From positions 1 through 16,118 of the forward strand of contig DATGWF010000011.1 in assembly GCA_035299585.1 (NCBI GenBank): a stretch of 16,118 bases of DNA, given 5' to 3'. The notes beneath the pieces were generated by a model. The model was not told the origin of the DNA. It saw only the letters and a list, made by a program, of their open reading frames with translations, and did not search any database. How positions within the stretch are numbered: the stretch's first letter is position 1; each line of letters opens with the position of its first letter. The DNA is from DATGWF01 sp035299585 (lineage in GTDB: Bacteria > Actinomycetota > Actinomycetes > Actinomycetales > Microbacteriaceae). The position numbers and the translations under genes were made by a program. Positions 1-5,992 of the stretch are shown one piece after another.

Positions 1-952
1 CGCCAATCACGAGCGCGATGGGGAGCGATGCAAGCCCGGCCCACAGTGGTGTGAGCTCGAGTGCGCGCTGCAAGAACATCGACGCAAAGAACAAGCTCGA
101 GAAGAAGGCCCCCGACACAACCGCCTGGGCGGCATAGGCACCCGCGCGGTTGCGGTCACGAAGGATGCGCAGCGGCAGCAATGGCTGCGCGGTGAAGCGT
201 TCAACAATCACAAAGCTCACGAGGAGGACACCGGCGGCGATGAACGATCCGATCGTGAGCGGCTCGTCCCAGCCGTTCTCGGCCGCATTGATGGTGCCGT
301 ACACGAGCGAGATGACGCCCGCAGTGACGGTTGCGGCGCCCAGGATGTCGAGGCGGCCGCGCTCGCGGGTCGATTCGGCGAGCACGCGCGGTGCGAGGAA
401 AATCAGGACTGCGCCGAGTGGCACGTTCACAAAGAACACCCAGCGCCAGTCGAGCAGCTCGGTCAGCACGCCACCGAGAATGAGGCCGATTGCGGCGGCC
501 GCACCAGAGACGGCCGAGTAGATGCCGAGCGCACGGTTGCGCTCGCGACCCTCGCTGAACATCGTCGCGATGAGCGCTAGCGCGGCGGGCGAGGCGAGCG
601 CACCACCGGCGCCCTGGATCCCGCGGGCGATGAGCAGCTGCCATTCGGTCTGCGCGAGACCGGCCGCGAGACTGGCAATGGTGAAGATGGCGATGCCGAG
701 CATGAAGGCGCGGCGGCGACCGATGAGGTCACCCACGCGTCCGCCGAGCAGCAGGAATCCGCCAAACACCAGGGTGTAGGCATTGATGACCCAGGAGAGG
801 CCCGCCGAAGTGAGGTCGAGGCTGGTCTGCATCGCCGGAAGGGCGACGTTCACAATGGTGCTGTCGAGCACAATCAGCATTTGCGCGCCACAAATGACGA
901 GCAGGGCCGCGGTCAGCGACCGGGCCTGGGTGGCGGTGGCGGTGGTACTCAC
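1..952 (-). CDS. DHA2-family MFS drug exporter (C-terminus beyond the left edge)
   Basis: Proton-driven multidrug efflux protein of the 14-helix DHA2 (EmrB/QacA-like) family in the cytoplasmic membrane. 317 codons are visible. The first helix carries D30-STIVNVALP, the family hallmark, and GGRVGDLIGRRR (about residues 70-81) is MFS motif A in the loop between helices 2 and 3. Further hydrophobic helices follow until the sequence leaves the window inside a helix (LPIALVIG). The start is GTG at 952-950, supported by AAGGAG eight bases upstream. It overlaps the stop of the dehydrogenase gene by 4 nt (GTGA), so the two are translationally coupled and share the TetR-controlled promoter near 1800. 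The substrate cannot be read from the sequence. The family call is secure; the missing third of the protein could not be checked. Confidence 0.93.
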   Translation of the reverse strand, partial: MSTTATATQARSLTAALLVICGAQMLIVLDSTIVNVALPAMQTSLDLTSAGLSWVINAYTLVFGGFLLLGGRVGDLIGRRRAFMLGIAIFTIASLAAGLAQTEWQLLIARGIQGAGGALASPAALALIATMFSEGRERNRALGIYSAVSGAAAAIGLILGGVLTELLDWRWVFFVNVPLGAVLIFLAPRVLAESTRERGRLDILGAATVTAGVISLVYGTINAAENGWDEPLTIGSFIAAGVLLVSFVIVERFTAQPLLPLRILRDRNRAGAYAAQAVVSGAFFSSLFFASMFLQRALELTPLWAGLASLPIALVIG

Positions 953-1740
953 TGGGTGTGCTCCTTTGACGCAAAGCTGCGCATGACGGGGGTGATGATT
1001 CGAACCCGAAGGGATCGAGGTGCGGTGGCCAAGCCGGAGCGCATGACGCTGGCGGCAAGCCCGGGTGCGAGGTTCTTGTTCTTTCGGAGGTTCGGCACGA
1101 TGGCGTCAGCGACGGAATCTGCCGTGGCCATGGCGCTGAACGACATTCCGGCAGCGGCCGCAAAGCCGCTCGCGGTCGGACCAGGAGCGACAGCCAGCAC
1201 GCTCACGCCGGTGCCGAGGAGGTCGCGGCGAAGCCCCTCGGCAAACGACTGCACGAAGCCCTTGGTTGCGGCGTATGTGGCTGAGCCGCCCGCCCCCTGG
1301 AAACCGAGGATAGAGGAGAACAGCACGAGTGCTCCCCCGCCGCGCGCGACGAGCCGCGGGGCGAACATGGCACACAATGCGACGACGGCGCGACAGTTCA
1401 CATCGACCATCGAGGCTTCCGTGGAGGGGTCGAGCTGGTCGAAGCGTCCGGCCGATCCATAACCAGCAGCTTGAATCAGCATTGCCACGTCGAGGTCACG
1501 GGTAGCGGCATCGATAGCGTCAATCGCCTCCGGTTCGGCGAGGTCGAGTGCGAGGAAGCGTCGCTCACCGCCAAAACCGTGCAGTTCGGCGGAGAGGGCG
1601 TCGAGTTTGGCCGCCGAACGCCCGATGAGCACGAGGTTGCGGGACTGGGCTGCAAGGCGAACCGCGAGGGCTCGGCCGATGCCGTCGGACGCTCCCGTGA
1701 CGACGGTCCATTCTTCATGTAGCGATTGGCGCGTGGTCAT
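949..1740 (-). CDS. Short-chain dehydrogenase/reductase (SDR)
   Basis: A 263-residue classical SDR, a cytoplasmic NAD(P)(H)-dependent oxidoreductase. The Rossmann glycine motif TGASDGIG is at about 15-22, N115 is in VDVNC, and the catalytic set is S143, Y156 and K160 (YAATK), with the usual 13-residue Ser-Tyr spacing. The family's NNAG motif is altered to QAAG (about 90-93). An open frame extends upstream to 2103, but ATG at 1738-1740 is preceded by GGAG with good spacing, and the extension would run through the operators and the divergent regulator, so it is rejected. It is the first gene of the operon with the exporter, divergent from a TetR gene. Such trios usually respond to a small organic compound that is modified and exported; the actual substrate is unknown. 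Confidence 0.93.
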   Translation of the reverse strand: MTTRQSLHEEWTVVTGASDGIGRALAVRLAAQSRNLVLIGRSAAKLDALSAELHGFGGERRFLALDLAEPEAIDAIDAATRDLDVAMLIQAAGYGSAGRFDQLDPSTEASMVDVNCRAVVALCAMFAPRLVARGGGALVLFSSILGFQGAGGSATYAATKGFVQSFAEGLRRDLLGTGVSVLAVAPGPTASGFAAAAGMSFSAMATADSVADAIVPNLRKNKNLAPGLAASVMRSGLATAPRSLRVRIITPVMRSFASKEHTQ

Positions 1741-1760
1741 GGCGGTCTCCGAGCTCGGTG

Positions 1761-1777
1761 TGTAAACAGTGTTCACA
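1761..1777. promoter_or_regulatory. Putative TetR operator 1
   Basis: TGTAAACAGTGTTCACA is a 17-bp dyad: the arms TGTAAACA and TGTTCACA match at 7 of 8 positions around one central base. It overlaps the proposed -35 (TTCACA, 1772-1777) of the TetR gene and abuts the proposed -10 of the dehydrogenase operon. Size and form fit a TetR-family operator. Binding is inferred. Confidence 0.72.
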
Positions 1778-1800
1778 TCTTGCACGTAAGTGTAAACAAT
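1772..1800 (+). promoter_or_regulatory. Likely promoter of the TetR gene
   Basis: TTCACA (1772-1777), a 17-bp spacer and AACAAT (1795-1800) match consensus at 5/6 and 4/6. The predicted transcript start is near 1807, which leaves only a few bases before ATG 1814 and argues against the upstream ATG at 1799. Confidence 0.5.
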
Positions 1801-1805
1801 GTCAA
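1777..1805 (-). promoter_or_regulatory. Likely promoter of the SDR-exporter operon
   Basis: On the minus strand TTGACA (1805-1800) is followed after 17 bp by CAAGAT (1782-1777). The -35 is perfect and the -10 is weak. Both lie in or beside the two TetR operators. Confidence 0.5.
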
Positions 1806-1807
1806 CA
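1791..1807. promoter_or_regulatory. Putative TetR operator 2
   Basis: TGTAAACAATGTCAACA is a second copy of the same dyad (6 of 8 arm positions). Its left arm is identical to that of operator 1, and it starts 30 bp downstream, close to three helical turns. It covers the proposed TetR -10 (AACAAT, 1795-1800) and the dehydrogenase -35 (TTGACA read on the minus strand, 1805-1800), so one bound repressor could close both promoters. Confidence 0.68.
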
Positions 1808-1813
1808 TGGGGT

Positions 1814-2419
1814 ATGCCTCGGACCTCGTACCACCACGGTGATTTGCGCACCGCGGCGATTCGCGAGGGTTTCGCCGTTGCCGAGACGGCCGGCCTCGAG
1901 GCCATCGTCGCCCGGGAAATCGCGCGCTCAGTGGGAGTGTCTCCCGCGGCAGTGTTCCGGCACTTCCCCGACCTCGAGCATCTGAAGGCCGAAGTCAGCC
2001 GGTCTGCGCGGGAAAAACTCGCTCGGCTCATGTTGCGCGATCTCGAAGCGTTCGGGAACGGGCCGTTGACGGCCGAGCTGGCGCGCCAACGTTTCGAACG
2101 CATCGGGCGGCGCTACGTCGAGTTTGCCGTCTCGAGCCCGCACCTGTTCAATGCGGCGTTCTCGAATTGCGGTGCATCGCCCGCGCGTGAAGACGATCCT
2201 TCGCCCTGGAACATCCTGTTGGAAACCATTCACGACTTGGTGGCAACTGGGGTCATCGCGAAGGCGGACGCCGAGCTTGCCCCGGTGGCCGCCTGGACGG
2301 CCGTGCACGGCATGGCGACGCTCTACACGCAGGGCCTGAAGCGGGTGTCGGGCTTCGACGACGACCCGGCCGACACGGTCATCAAACTCATCCGCCGGAT
2401 GCTCTACACCGACAGCTAA
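1814..2419 (+). CDS. TetR-family transcriptional repressor
   Basis: A 201-residue DNA-binding regulator. The N-terminus has the SYHHGDLR run seen in one large TetR subgroup, followed by a helix-turn-helix at about residues 30-52 (IVAREIARSVGVSPAAVFRHF). The remainder is a helical ligand-binding and dimerisation domain resembling the TetR C-terminal domain 33 type. I start at ATG 1814 because relatives begin just before YHHGDL and the likely transcript start is near 1807. An in-frame ATG at 1799 would add five residues but lies inside operator 2. It is divergent from the dehydrogenase/exporter operon, which it probably represses along with itself through the 1761 and 1791 operators. The inducer is unknown. 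Confidence 0.9.
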   Translation: MPRTSYHHGDLRTAAIREGFAVAETAGLEAIVAREIARSVGVSPAAVFRHFPDLEHLKAEVSRSAREKLARLMLRDLEAFGNGPLTAELARQRFERIGRRYVEFAVSSPHLFNAAFSNCGASPAREDDPSPWNILLETIHDLVATGVIAKADAELAPVAAWTAVHGMATLYTQGLKRVSGFDDDPADTVIKLIRRMLYTDS

Positions 2420-2485
2420 CGCACGCAGGCCCACCGCGTGGATGGGGCTGCTCGCGTGAGGCTGTTGACTAGAACGGATTCGCCT

Positions 2486-2513
2486 GTGCGTCCGGATTCT
2501 GGAGCGGACGCAC
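2486..2513. terminator. Stem-loop downstream of the TetR gene
   Basis: GTGCGTCCG (2486-2494) and CGGACGCAC (2505-2513) form a perfect 9-bp stem with a 10-nt loop, 67 nt after the TetR stop. There is no U-run, so it may be a weak intrinsic terminator or another structured element. The rest of 2420-2592 shows no convincing gene. Confidence 0.4.
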
Positions 2514-2593
2514 CTCAACGCCGCCGCCAGCGGACTTGTCGCTCCGCCTCCGCGCTATTCAATGCTGCCCCCGAAATCGACGAATGGATTTCT

Positions 2594-2635
2594 CACTTCG
2601 ACTTAATGTCGGCGGGTCGCTTTAGCGTCGAAGTG
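2594..2635. repeat. Inverted repeat upstream of the MmpS-like gene
   Basis: CACTTCGAC (2594-2602) and GTCGAAGTG (2627-2635) are a perfect 9-bp inverted repeat separated by 24 nt. A second, nested dyad CGAC-TTAAT-GTCG (2599-2611) shares the left arm, so two alternative hairpins are possible. It lies 58 nt before the start codon, in the likely promoter or leader. It could be an operator pair or a leader structure. Confidence 0.45.
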
Positions 2636-2692
2636 TCTCCGGGGGGAGAGGCCACATGGTGGTGACCCTCGGTGCATCACCAAGGAGAAACA

Positions 2693-3322
2693 ATGACAGA
2701 CGCAACAACCCCAGCGGCATCGTCGAAGAATGGCCTGGCCATTGCCGCACTCGTCCTCGGAATCGTCGCCCTGCTCGGTGCCATGATTCCGATTTTCGGC
2801 ATCTTCCTCGTATGGGCGCCGGCACTCGTTGGCATCGGCCTCGGTATCGGCGCGGTCGTCAAGAAGAACGCCCCGAAGCTGCTCGGCTGGATCGGCCTCG
2901 GCTTGTCCGTCGCATCCGTATTCGTTGCAATCGTGTCGGCTGCAATTGGCGTCGGCGTGGTGAGCACCGCCGTCGACAGCGCCGTCAGCGAAGCTTCTGC
3001 CTCGGCTGCAGCGGCCATGCCGAAGGAAATCGTGTACGAAGTGACCGGCGACGGTGGCAGCGCCGACATCACCTATTCGTCGATGACCGGCGGAAACTGG
3101 GGAAGCGAGAACGCGAATGGCAGCCCGCTTCCGTTCAGCAAGACCCTCACCCCCGAGGCCGGCGACGCCTGGTCGACCTTCTCGAGCTTCAGCCTGATGG
3201 CAATCGGCACTGCCGACACCACCACCCTGACCTGCACGATCACGGTCGACGGCAAGGTGGTCTCAACCAAGACCAGCACGGGCGCCTACACCTCGGTGCT
3301 CTGCTCCAGCTCGTCCTACTGA
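2693..3322 (+). CDS. Membrane protein with MmpS-like extracytoplasmic domain
   Basis: 209 residues in three parts: a short polar N-terminus; a glycine/alanine-rich region with about three hydrophobic helices (about 14-90) of DUF4190-like character, including the charged turn VVKKNAPK; and an extracytoplasmic domain (about 112-205) resembling the C-terminal domain of mycobacterial MmpS proteins (YEVTGDGGSADITY, LPFSKTLTP, LTCTITVDGKVVSTKTSTGAY). C181 and C204 could form a disulfide. The start is ATG 2693, with AAGGAG at 2682-2687; a GTG at 2672 lies upstream of that ribosome site and is rejected. MmpS proteins assist MmpL lipid exporters, but no mmpL is adjacent, so a role in lipid transport should not be assumed. 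It is a stand-alone unit ending at a strong terminator. Confidence 0.85.
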   Translation: MTDATTPAASSKNGLAIAALVLGIVALLGAMIPIFGIFLVWAPALVGIGLGIGAVVKKNAPKLLGWIGLGLSVASVFVAIVSAAIGVGVVSTAVDSAVSEASASAAAAMPKEIVYEVTGDGGSADITYSSMTGGNWGSENANGSPLPFSKTLTPEAGDAWSTFSSFSLMAIGTADTTTLTCTITVDGKVVSTKTSTGAYTSVLCSSSSY

Positions 3323-3343
3323 CAAGGACATAGAGCCATACGC

Positions 3344-3372
3344 GAAACGCCTCCGCAATGCGGAGGCGTTTC
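3344..3372. terminator. Bidirectional terminator, copy 1 of an identical 29-nt element
   Basis: GAAACGCCTCCGC, loop AAT, GCGGAGGCGTTTC: a perfect 13-bp stem beginning with GAAA and ending in TTTC, so it works in either direction. It sits between the convergent MmpS-like gene (stop 3322) and the wall-anchored protein gene (stop 3408). The same 29 nt recur at 4644-4672. Confidence 0.85.
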
Positions 3373-3407
3373 GTGGTTCTGGTCAGAGGTATAGACCGTT
3401 CCGCAGA

Positions 3408-4478
3408 CTATGCACGTTGGCGGCGGCGCAGCGCGAACGCCACGCCTACGGCGGCTGCGAGCAGCACGCCCGCGGCTGTGCCAAGCGGGGCCACGTTCGC
3501 GCCAGTCGAAGCAAGACTCACGGTCGTTGGGGTCGAGTCGGTCGGCTCCGGCGTCGGTTCGACCGTCGGCTCTTCGCCAGGCACGATCCACACGCTCATC
3601 TGGTAGAAGTAGCCCTCAGCGTTCTGGTTGCCTGAAATCTGGCTTGCCGTCGGGTAGAGCGAGCCAGCGCGGTCGTATGCGCCAGTCGCCATCGGCCAGG
3701 CTTCGCCGGTCGCCAGGTTGACGGCGACCATTCCGCATCCGGGACCGTAGTTGTCGTCTTGGATCCAGGCGATGCCGTTGCTATCGATGGCCATCGAATC
3801 CGGCCGGAAGGTGGTAGCGCCGGTCAGGTTGGTCATGTCGACCGGCACCGTGGACAATTCGGCCACCGTGCTCTTGTCGATTTTGACGATCACATAGTTT
3901 CGAATCCCCGAGTCATATCGGAAGCCATAGAGCTGATCGTCGACGGGGTTGATGGCGAGCGCGCAGTTCCTCACGGAGGGGAGGGCGCCGACGACGGTGG
4001 TTGCCAGAGTCACCGGATCGATAATCTCGAGGTCGCCAGATTGTGAGTTTTGGTACAGCACGCCCTCGTTGTCGACAGTCACGACACAGTCGTTACTCGG
4101 GATTCGCCCGAGCAACGTGAACTCACCAGTCTCGAGATCCACCTCGGCGAGCTGGTTTTCGCCACCGTAGACCGGGAGGTAGGCCTTGCCGTTGACCGGG
4201 TTGTAGCCACCCTGGCGGCCACAGTAGAAATTGGTACCCGGGTTCGGCCCGGGAAGAACGGACGGCTCTCCCACGAGGGTGGCGTCGCCATTGGTCGGGT
4301 CGTAATCCCACAGACTCAGATTGTTCAGGGCATCGCAACCGACCGTGAACATAGTCGACCCTGAGGGCAGGGTCGGCGCGGACCCTGAAGCGTTGGCGGC
4401 GCCGACGGAGGTGGTGCCAGCCAGAGCAAGAGCGAGCGTCGTCGCCGCGACGATGGCCGAGCGAATGGAACGGTTCAT
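3408..4478 (-). CDS. Secreted propeller-like protein with LASTG sortase anchor
   Basis: A 356-residue exported protein. It has a Sec signal peptide (MNRSIRSAIV then a hydrophobic stretch to about residue 27, cleavage near 27-31). The mature region (about 36-300) has repeated units such as DPTNGDATLVG, DLETGEFTLLG and NLATGEAW, typical of beta-propeller-like secreted proteins, with C48, C86, C131, C172 and C248. A Pro/Glu/Thr linker (301-320) leads to LASTG (322-326), a hydrophobic helix and RRRQRA. LAxTG is the signal recognised by class E sortases, so wall attachment is expected; no sortase gene is in the window. The start is ATG 4478, with GGGAAG upstream and a good TATAAT promoter. It is a paralogue of the 4815-5894 product. 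Ligand or partner unknown. Confidence 0.88.
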   Translation of the reverse strand: MNRSIRSAIVAATTLALALAGTTSVGAANASGSAPTLPSGSTMFTVGCDALNNLSLWDYDPTNGDATLVGEPSVLPGPNPGTNFYCGRQGGYNPVNGKAYLPVYGGENQLAEVDLETGEFTLLGRIPSNDCVVTVDNEGVLYQNSQSGDLEIIDPVTLATTVVGALPSVRNCALAINPVDDQLYGFRYDSGIRNYVIVKIDKSTVAELSTVPVDMTNLTGATTFRPDSMAIDSNGIAWIQDDNYGPGCGMVAVNLATGEAWPMATGAYDRAGSLYPTASQISGNQNAEGYFYQMSVWIVPGEEPTVEPTPEPTDSTPTTVSLASTGANVAPLGTAAGVLLAAAVGVAFALRRRQRA

Positions 4479-4550
4479 TTTCTTCCCTTGTTCGGGCGCG
4501 ACGTCGTGCCCACGGTGAATCGAACGTACTCAGATGCGAGAACTTGCCCA

Positions 4551-4578
4551 ATTATATAGGGCCATAATCGAATACCAA
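4551..4578 (-). promoter_or_regulatory. Promoter of the LASTG protein gene
   Basis: On the minus strand TTGGTA (4578-4573), a 16-bp spacer and a perfect TATAAT (4556-4551) form one of the most consensus-like promoters in the window. The predicted start near 4544 gives a leader of about 65 nt before ATG 4478. Confidence 0.68.
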
Positions 4579-4643
4579 ACGAATGGCGCGGAGCTGGCGT
4601 GGGCTCCCGGTGGCACGGCTCGTTGACACACCCGTGTACAACA

Positions 4644-4672
4644 GAAACGCCTCCGCAATGCGGAGGCGTTTC
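4644..4672 (-). terminator. tRNA-Arg terminator, copy 2 of the identical 29-nt element
   Basis: Same sequence as 3344-3372: a perfect 13-bp stem with a 3-nt loop, ending in TTTC. It starts 6 nt beyond the tRNA-Arg 3' end on the minus strand, so it is the obvious terminator of that RNA and also insulates the LASTG gene downstream. Confidence 0.85.
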
Positions 4673-4678
4673 CCGTTG

Positions 4679-4751
4679 CGCGCCCGGAGGGACTCGAACC
4701 CCCAACCTTCTGATCCGTAGTCAGATGCTCTATCCATTGAGCTACGGGCGC
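4679..4751 (-). tRNA. tRNA-Arg (anticodon ACG)
   Basis: A 73-nt cloverleaf: 7-bp acceptor stem GCGCCCG/CGGGCGC, D arm GCTC-AATGGATA-GAGC, anticodon stem TCTGA/TCAGA with loop CTACGGA (anticodon ACG), 5-nt variable region AGGTT, T arm with loop TTCGAGT, and discriminator G. CCA is not encoded (CAA follows). After A34 is deaminated to inosine it should read CGU, CGC and CGA. It has its own promoter and terminator. No attachment-site duplicate of its 3' end occurs in the window. Confidence 0.97.
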
Positions 4752-4755
4752 AGCT

Positions 4756-4771
4756 GGTTGCTGAAGCAACC
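4756..4771 (-). other. Hairpin in the tRNA-Arg 5' leader
   Basis: GGTTGC-TTCA-GCAACC on the minus strand forms a 6-bp stem with a 4-nt loop, ending four bases before the mature tRNA 5' end. It probably lies in the precursor leader removed by RNase P. Confidence 0.45.
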
Positions 4772-4776
4772 ACGCC

Positions 4777-4806
4777 ACTCTAGCCGAGTCTGGCCGCAAG
4801 AGCCAA
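4777..4806 (-). promoter_or_regulatory. Promoter of tRNA-Arg
   Basis: TTGGCT (4806-4801), an 18-bp spacer and TAGAGT (4782-4777) on the minus strand, immediately after the stop of the upstream paralogue at 4815. This makes independent transcription of the tRNA likely. Confidence 0.5.
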
Positions 4807-4814
4807 TCGGGAAT

Positions 4815-5894
4815 TCACTCGGCCGCCGCGTCGCGCCGCTGCCGCGAAACGAGCCAGACGCACAGGCCGACCAAGACGAGCAAACCCAGCAGCGCGAGCG
4901 CCGAATTCAGCGACGGCCCAGCCGCCAGCACGGTCGGTTGCGATTGCGCGGTGGGCTCCGCGACGGGCGTGCCCTGGTCGACCGCGAGTTGCCCGACCGT
5001 CGGCGCCACCCACATGCTCACTTGATAGAAGCTGCCCCTCGGGTCACCCGTATTCGCAAATCGGTCTGTCACCGAATAGACGGCACGCTCCACATCGCGC
5101 ACCCCGTCTGCCATGGGCCATGCCTCGCCGGTGCGCAGGTCGACCGCAACAATCCCGTGGTGGGGCATGTAGCAATCGTCCTGCACCCAAGCGATGCCGT
5201 TCGGATCGATTGCGAGCGAACCCGGGCAGAACTCGCTCACCCCCGTGAGTCGGTCGGTGCGCAGCGGGGTTCGCTTGAGCACGGCCCCAGTGGCCGGGTC
5301 GATCTCTACAATGTCGCGGCGCACCCCGTCACCGTTCGACGCAAAACTCGCGAGGTGTCCCGTGCGCGGGTTCATCGCGAACGCGCACCACGACACCTCC
5401 GCCGCGAGCGGCACTTCATCAATCGTGGCGCCCGAGTGCGAATCAACCCGCTGCAACATCCGGTCGGTGGAACGGACCTGGAACACGGTTCCGCTCGCGT
5501 CTGCCGTAATTGCGCAGGAGTTCAGCGGCTGCTCCGAAAGCAGCTTGACGTTCCCGGTGCGCAGGTCCGCGCGCGCAATCCAGGTGCTGTCGCCCCACGC
5601 CACAAATAGTGACTCACCTGTCGTTGGGTTGTAGGTGCCCTGGCCGGCGCAGTGGTACGAAACGCCGTTCTGAACAAGGCGTGTCGGCGGACCGAGCGAA
5701 CGAGCGTCACCCGTGGTGGGATCCACACTCCAGACATTCAAGGAGTGTGAGGTATCGCACCCAACGGAGTACAGGCTGAACCCGTTCGGCAAGCTCGGTG
5801 CCACGGCAGAGGTAGCCTGGGCCGGAAGCGTAGGCGTCACAGTCACGAGAATTGCCAGCGTCGCAACGACTCCACCGATTCTGGATGTTCGCAT
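4815..5894 (-). CDS. Secreted propeller-like protein, paralogue with degenerate anchor motif
   Basis: A 359-residue exported protein homologous over its length to the 3408-4478 product. Shared blocks include LYSVGCD/MFTVGCD near the N-terminus, NGIAWxQDD (about 232-240), TGEAWPM (255-261) and FYQxSxW (289-295). C46, C82, C127 and C170 match the paralogue's first four cysteines; C223 and C241 are its own. It has a signal peptide (to about residue 30), a short linker and a C-terminal helix followed by RQRRDAAAE. Where the paralogue has LASTG this one has LAAGP (323-327), which lacks the threonine sortases cut after, so it is probably held by the membrane helix alone. The start is ATG 5894, with GGGGAGG six bases upstream; the frame continues to 6119 but without a better start. 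Function unknown. Confidence 0.86.
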   Translation of the reverse strand: MRTSRIGGVVATLAILVTVTPTLPAQATSAVAPSLPNGFSLYSVGCDTSHSLNVWSVDPTTGDARSLGPPTRLVQNGVSYHCAGQGTYNPTTGESLFVAWGDSTWIARADLRTGNVKLLSEQPLNSCAITADASGTVFQVRSTDRMLQRVDSHSGATIDEVPLAAEVSWCAFAMNPRTGHLASFASNGDGVRRDIVEIDPATGAVLKRTPLRTDRLTGVSEFCPGSLAIDPNGIAWVQDDCYMPHHGIVAVDLRTGEAWPMADGVRDVERAVYSVTDRFANTGDPRGSFYQVSMWVAPTVGQLAVDQGTPVAEPTAQSQPTVLAAGPSLNSALALLGLLVLVGLCVWLVSRQRRDAAAE

Positions 5895-5926
5895 CGCGCG
5901 CCTCCCCTCATCGGCCCTGTGCCGCC

Positions 5927-5932
5927 AGTGTA
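5927..5932 (-). promoter_or_regulatory. Possible -10 box for the degenerate-anchor paralogue
   Basis: TACACT on the minus strand fits a TANNNT -10 box and would start a transcript of about 25 nt leader before ATG 5894, with room for the GGGGAGG site. No clear -35 is visible. Confidence 0.35.
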
Positions 5933-5992
5933 TCGAGCGGGCCGCGCCCGCGACAGCCCAGCGTTGGCACTCCGCGACGGCGGCACCTCGGA

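Noticed and set aside
1741..2103. N-terminal extension of the dehydrogenase frame on the minus strand
   Set aside because: It would run through both operators and the regulator gene. ATG 1740 has a good ribosome site and gives a normal-length SDR.
2656..3333. Plus-strand Arg/His-rich frame of 225 codons, with a ribosome-like site before ATG 2656
   Set aside because: It is a frame-shifted shadow of the MmpS-like gene; its composition is that of an out-of-frame GC-rich translation.
4679..4751. tRNA-Arg as the edge of an integrated element
   Set aside because: No integrase is present and no copy of the tRNA 3' end occurs elsewhere in the window.
4599..5609. Plus-strand frame of 336 codons across the tRNA and the secreted paralogue
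   Set aside because: It crosses a tRNA gene and terminator and is antisense to a protein with a signal peptide and paralogue support.
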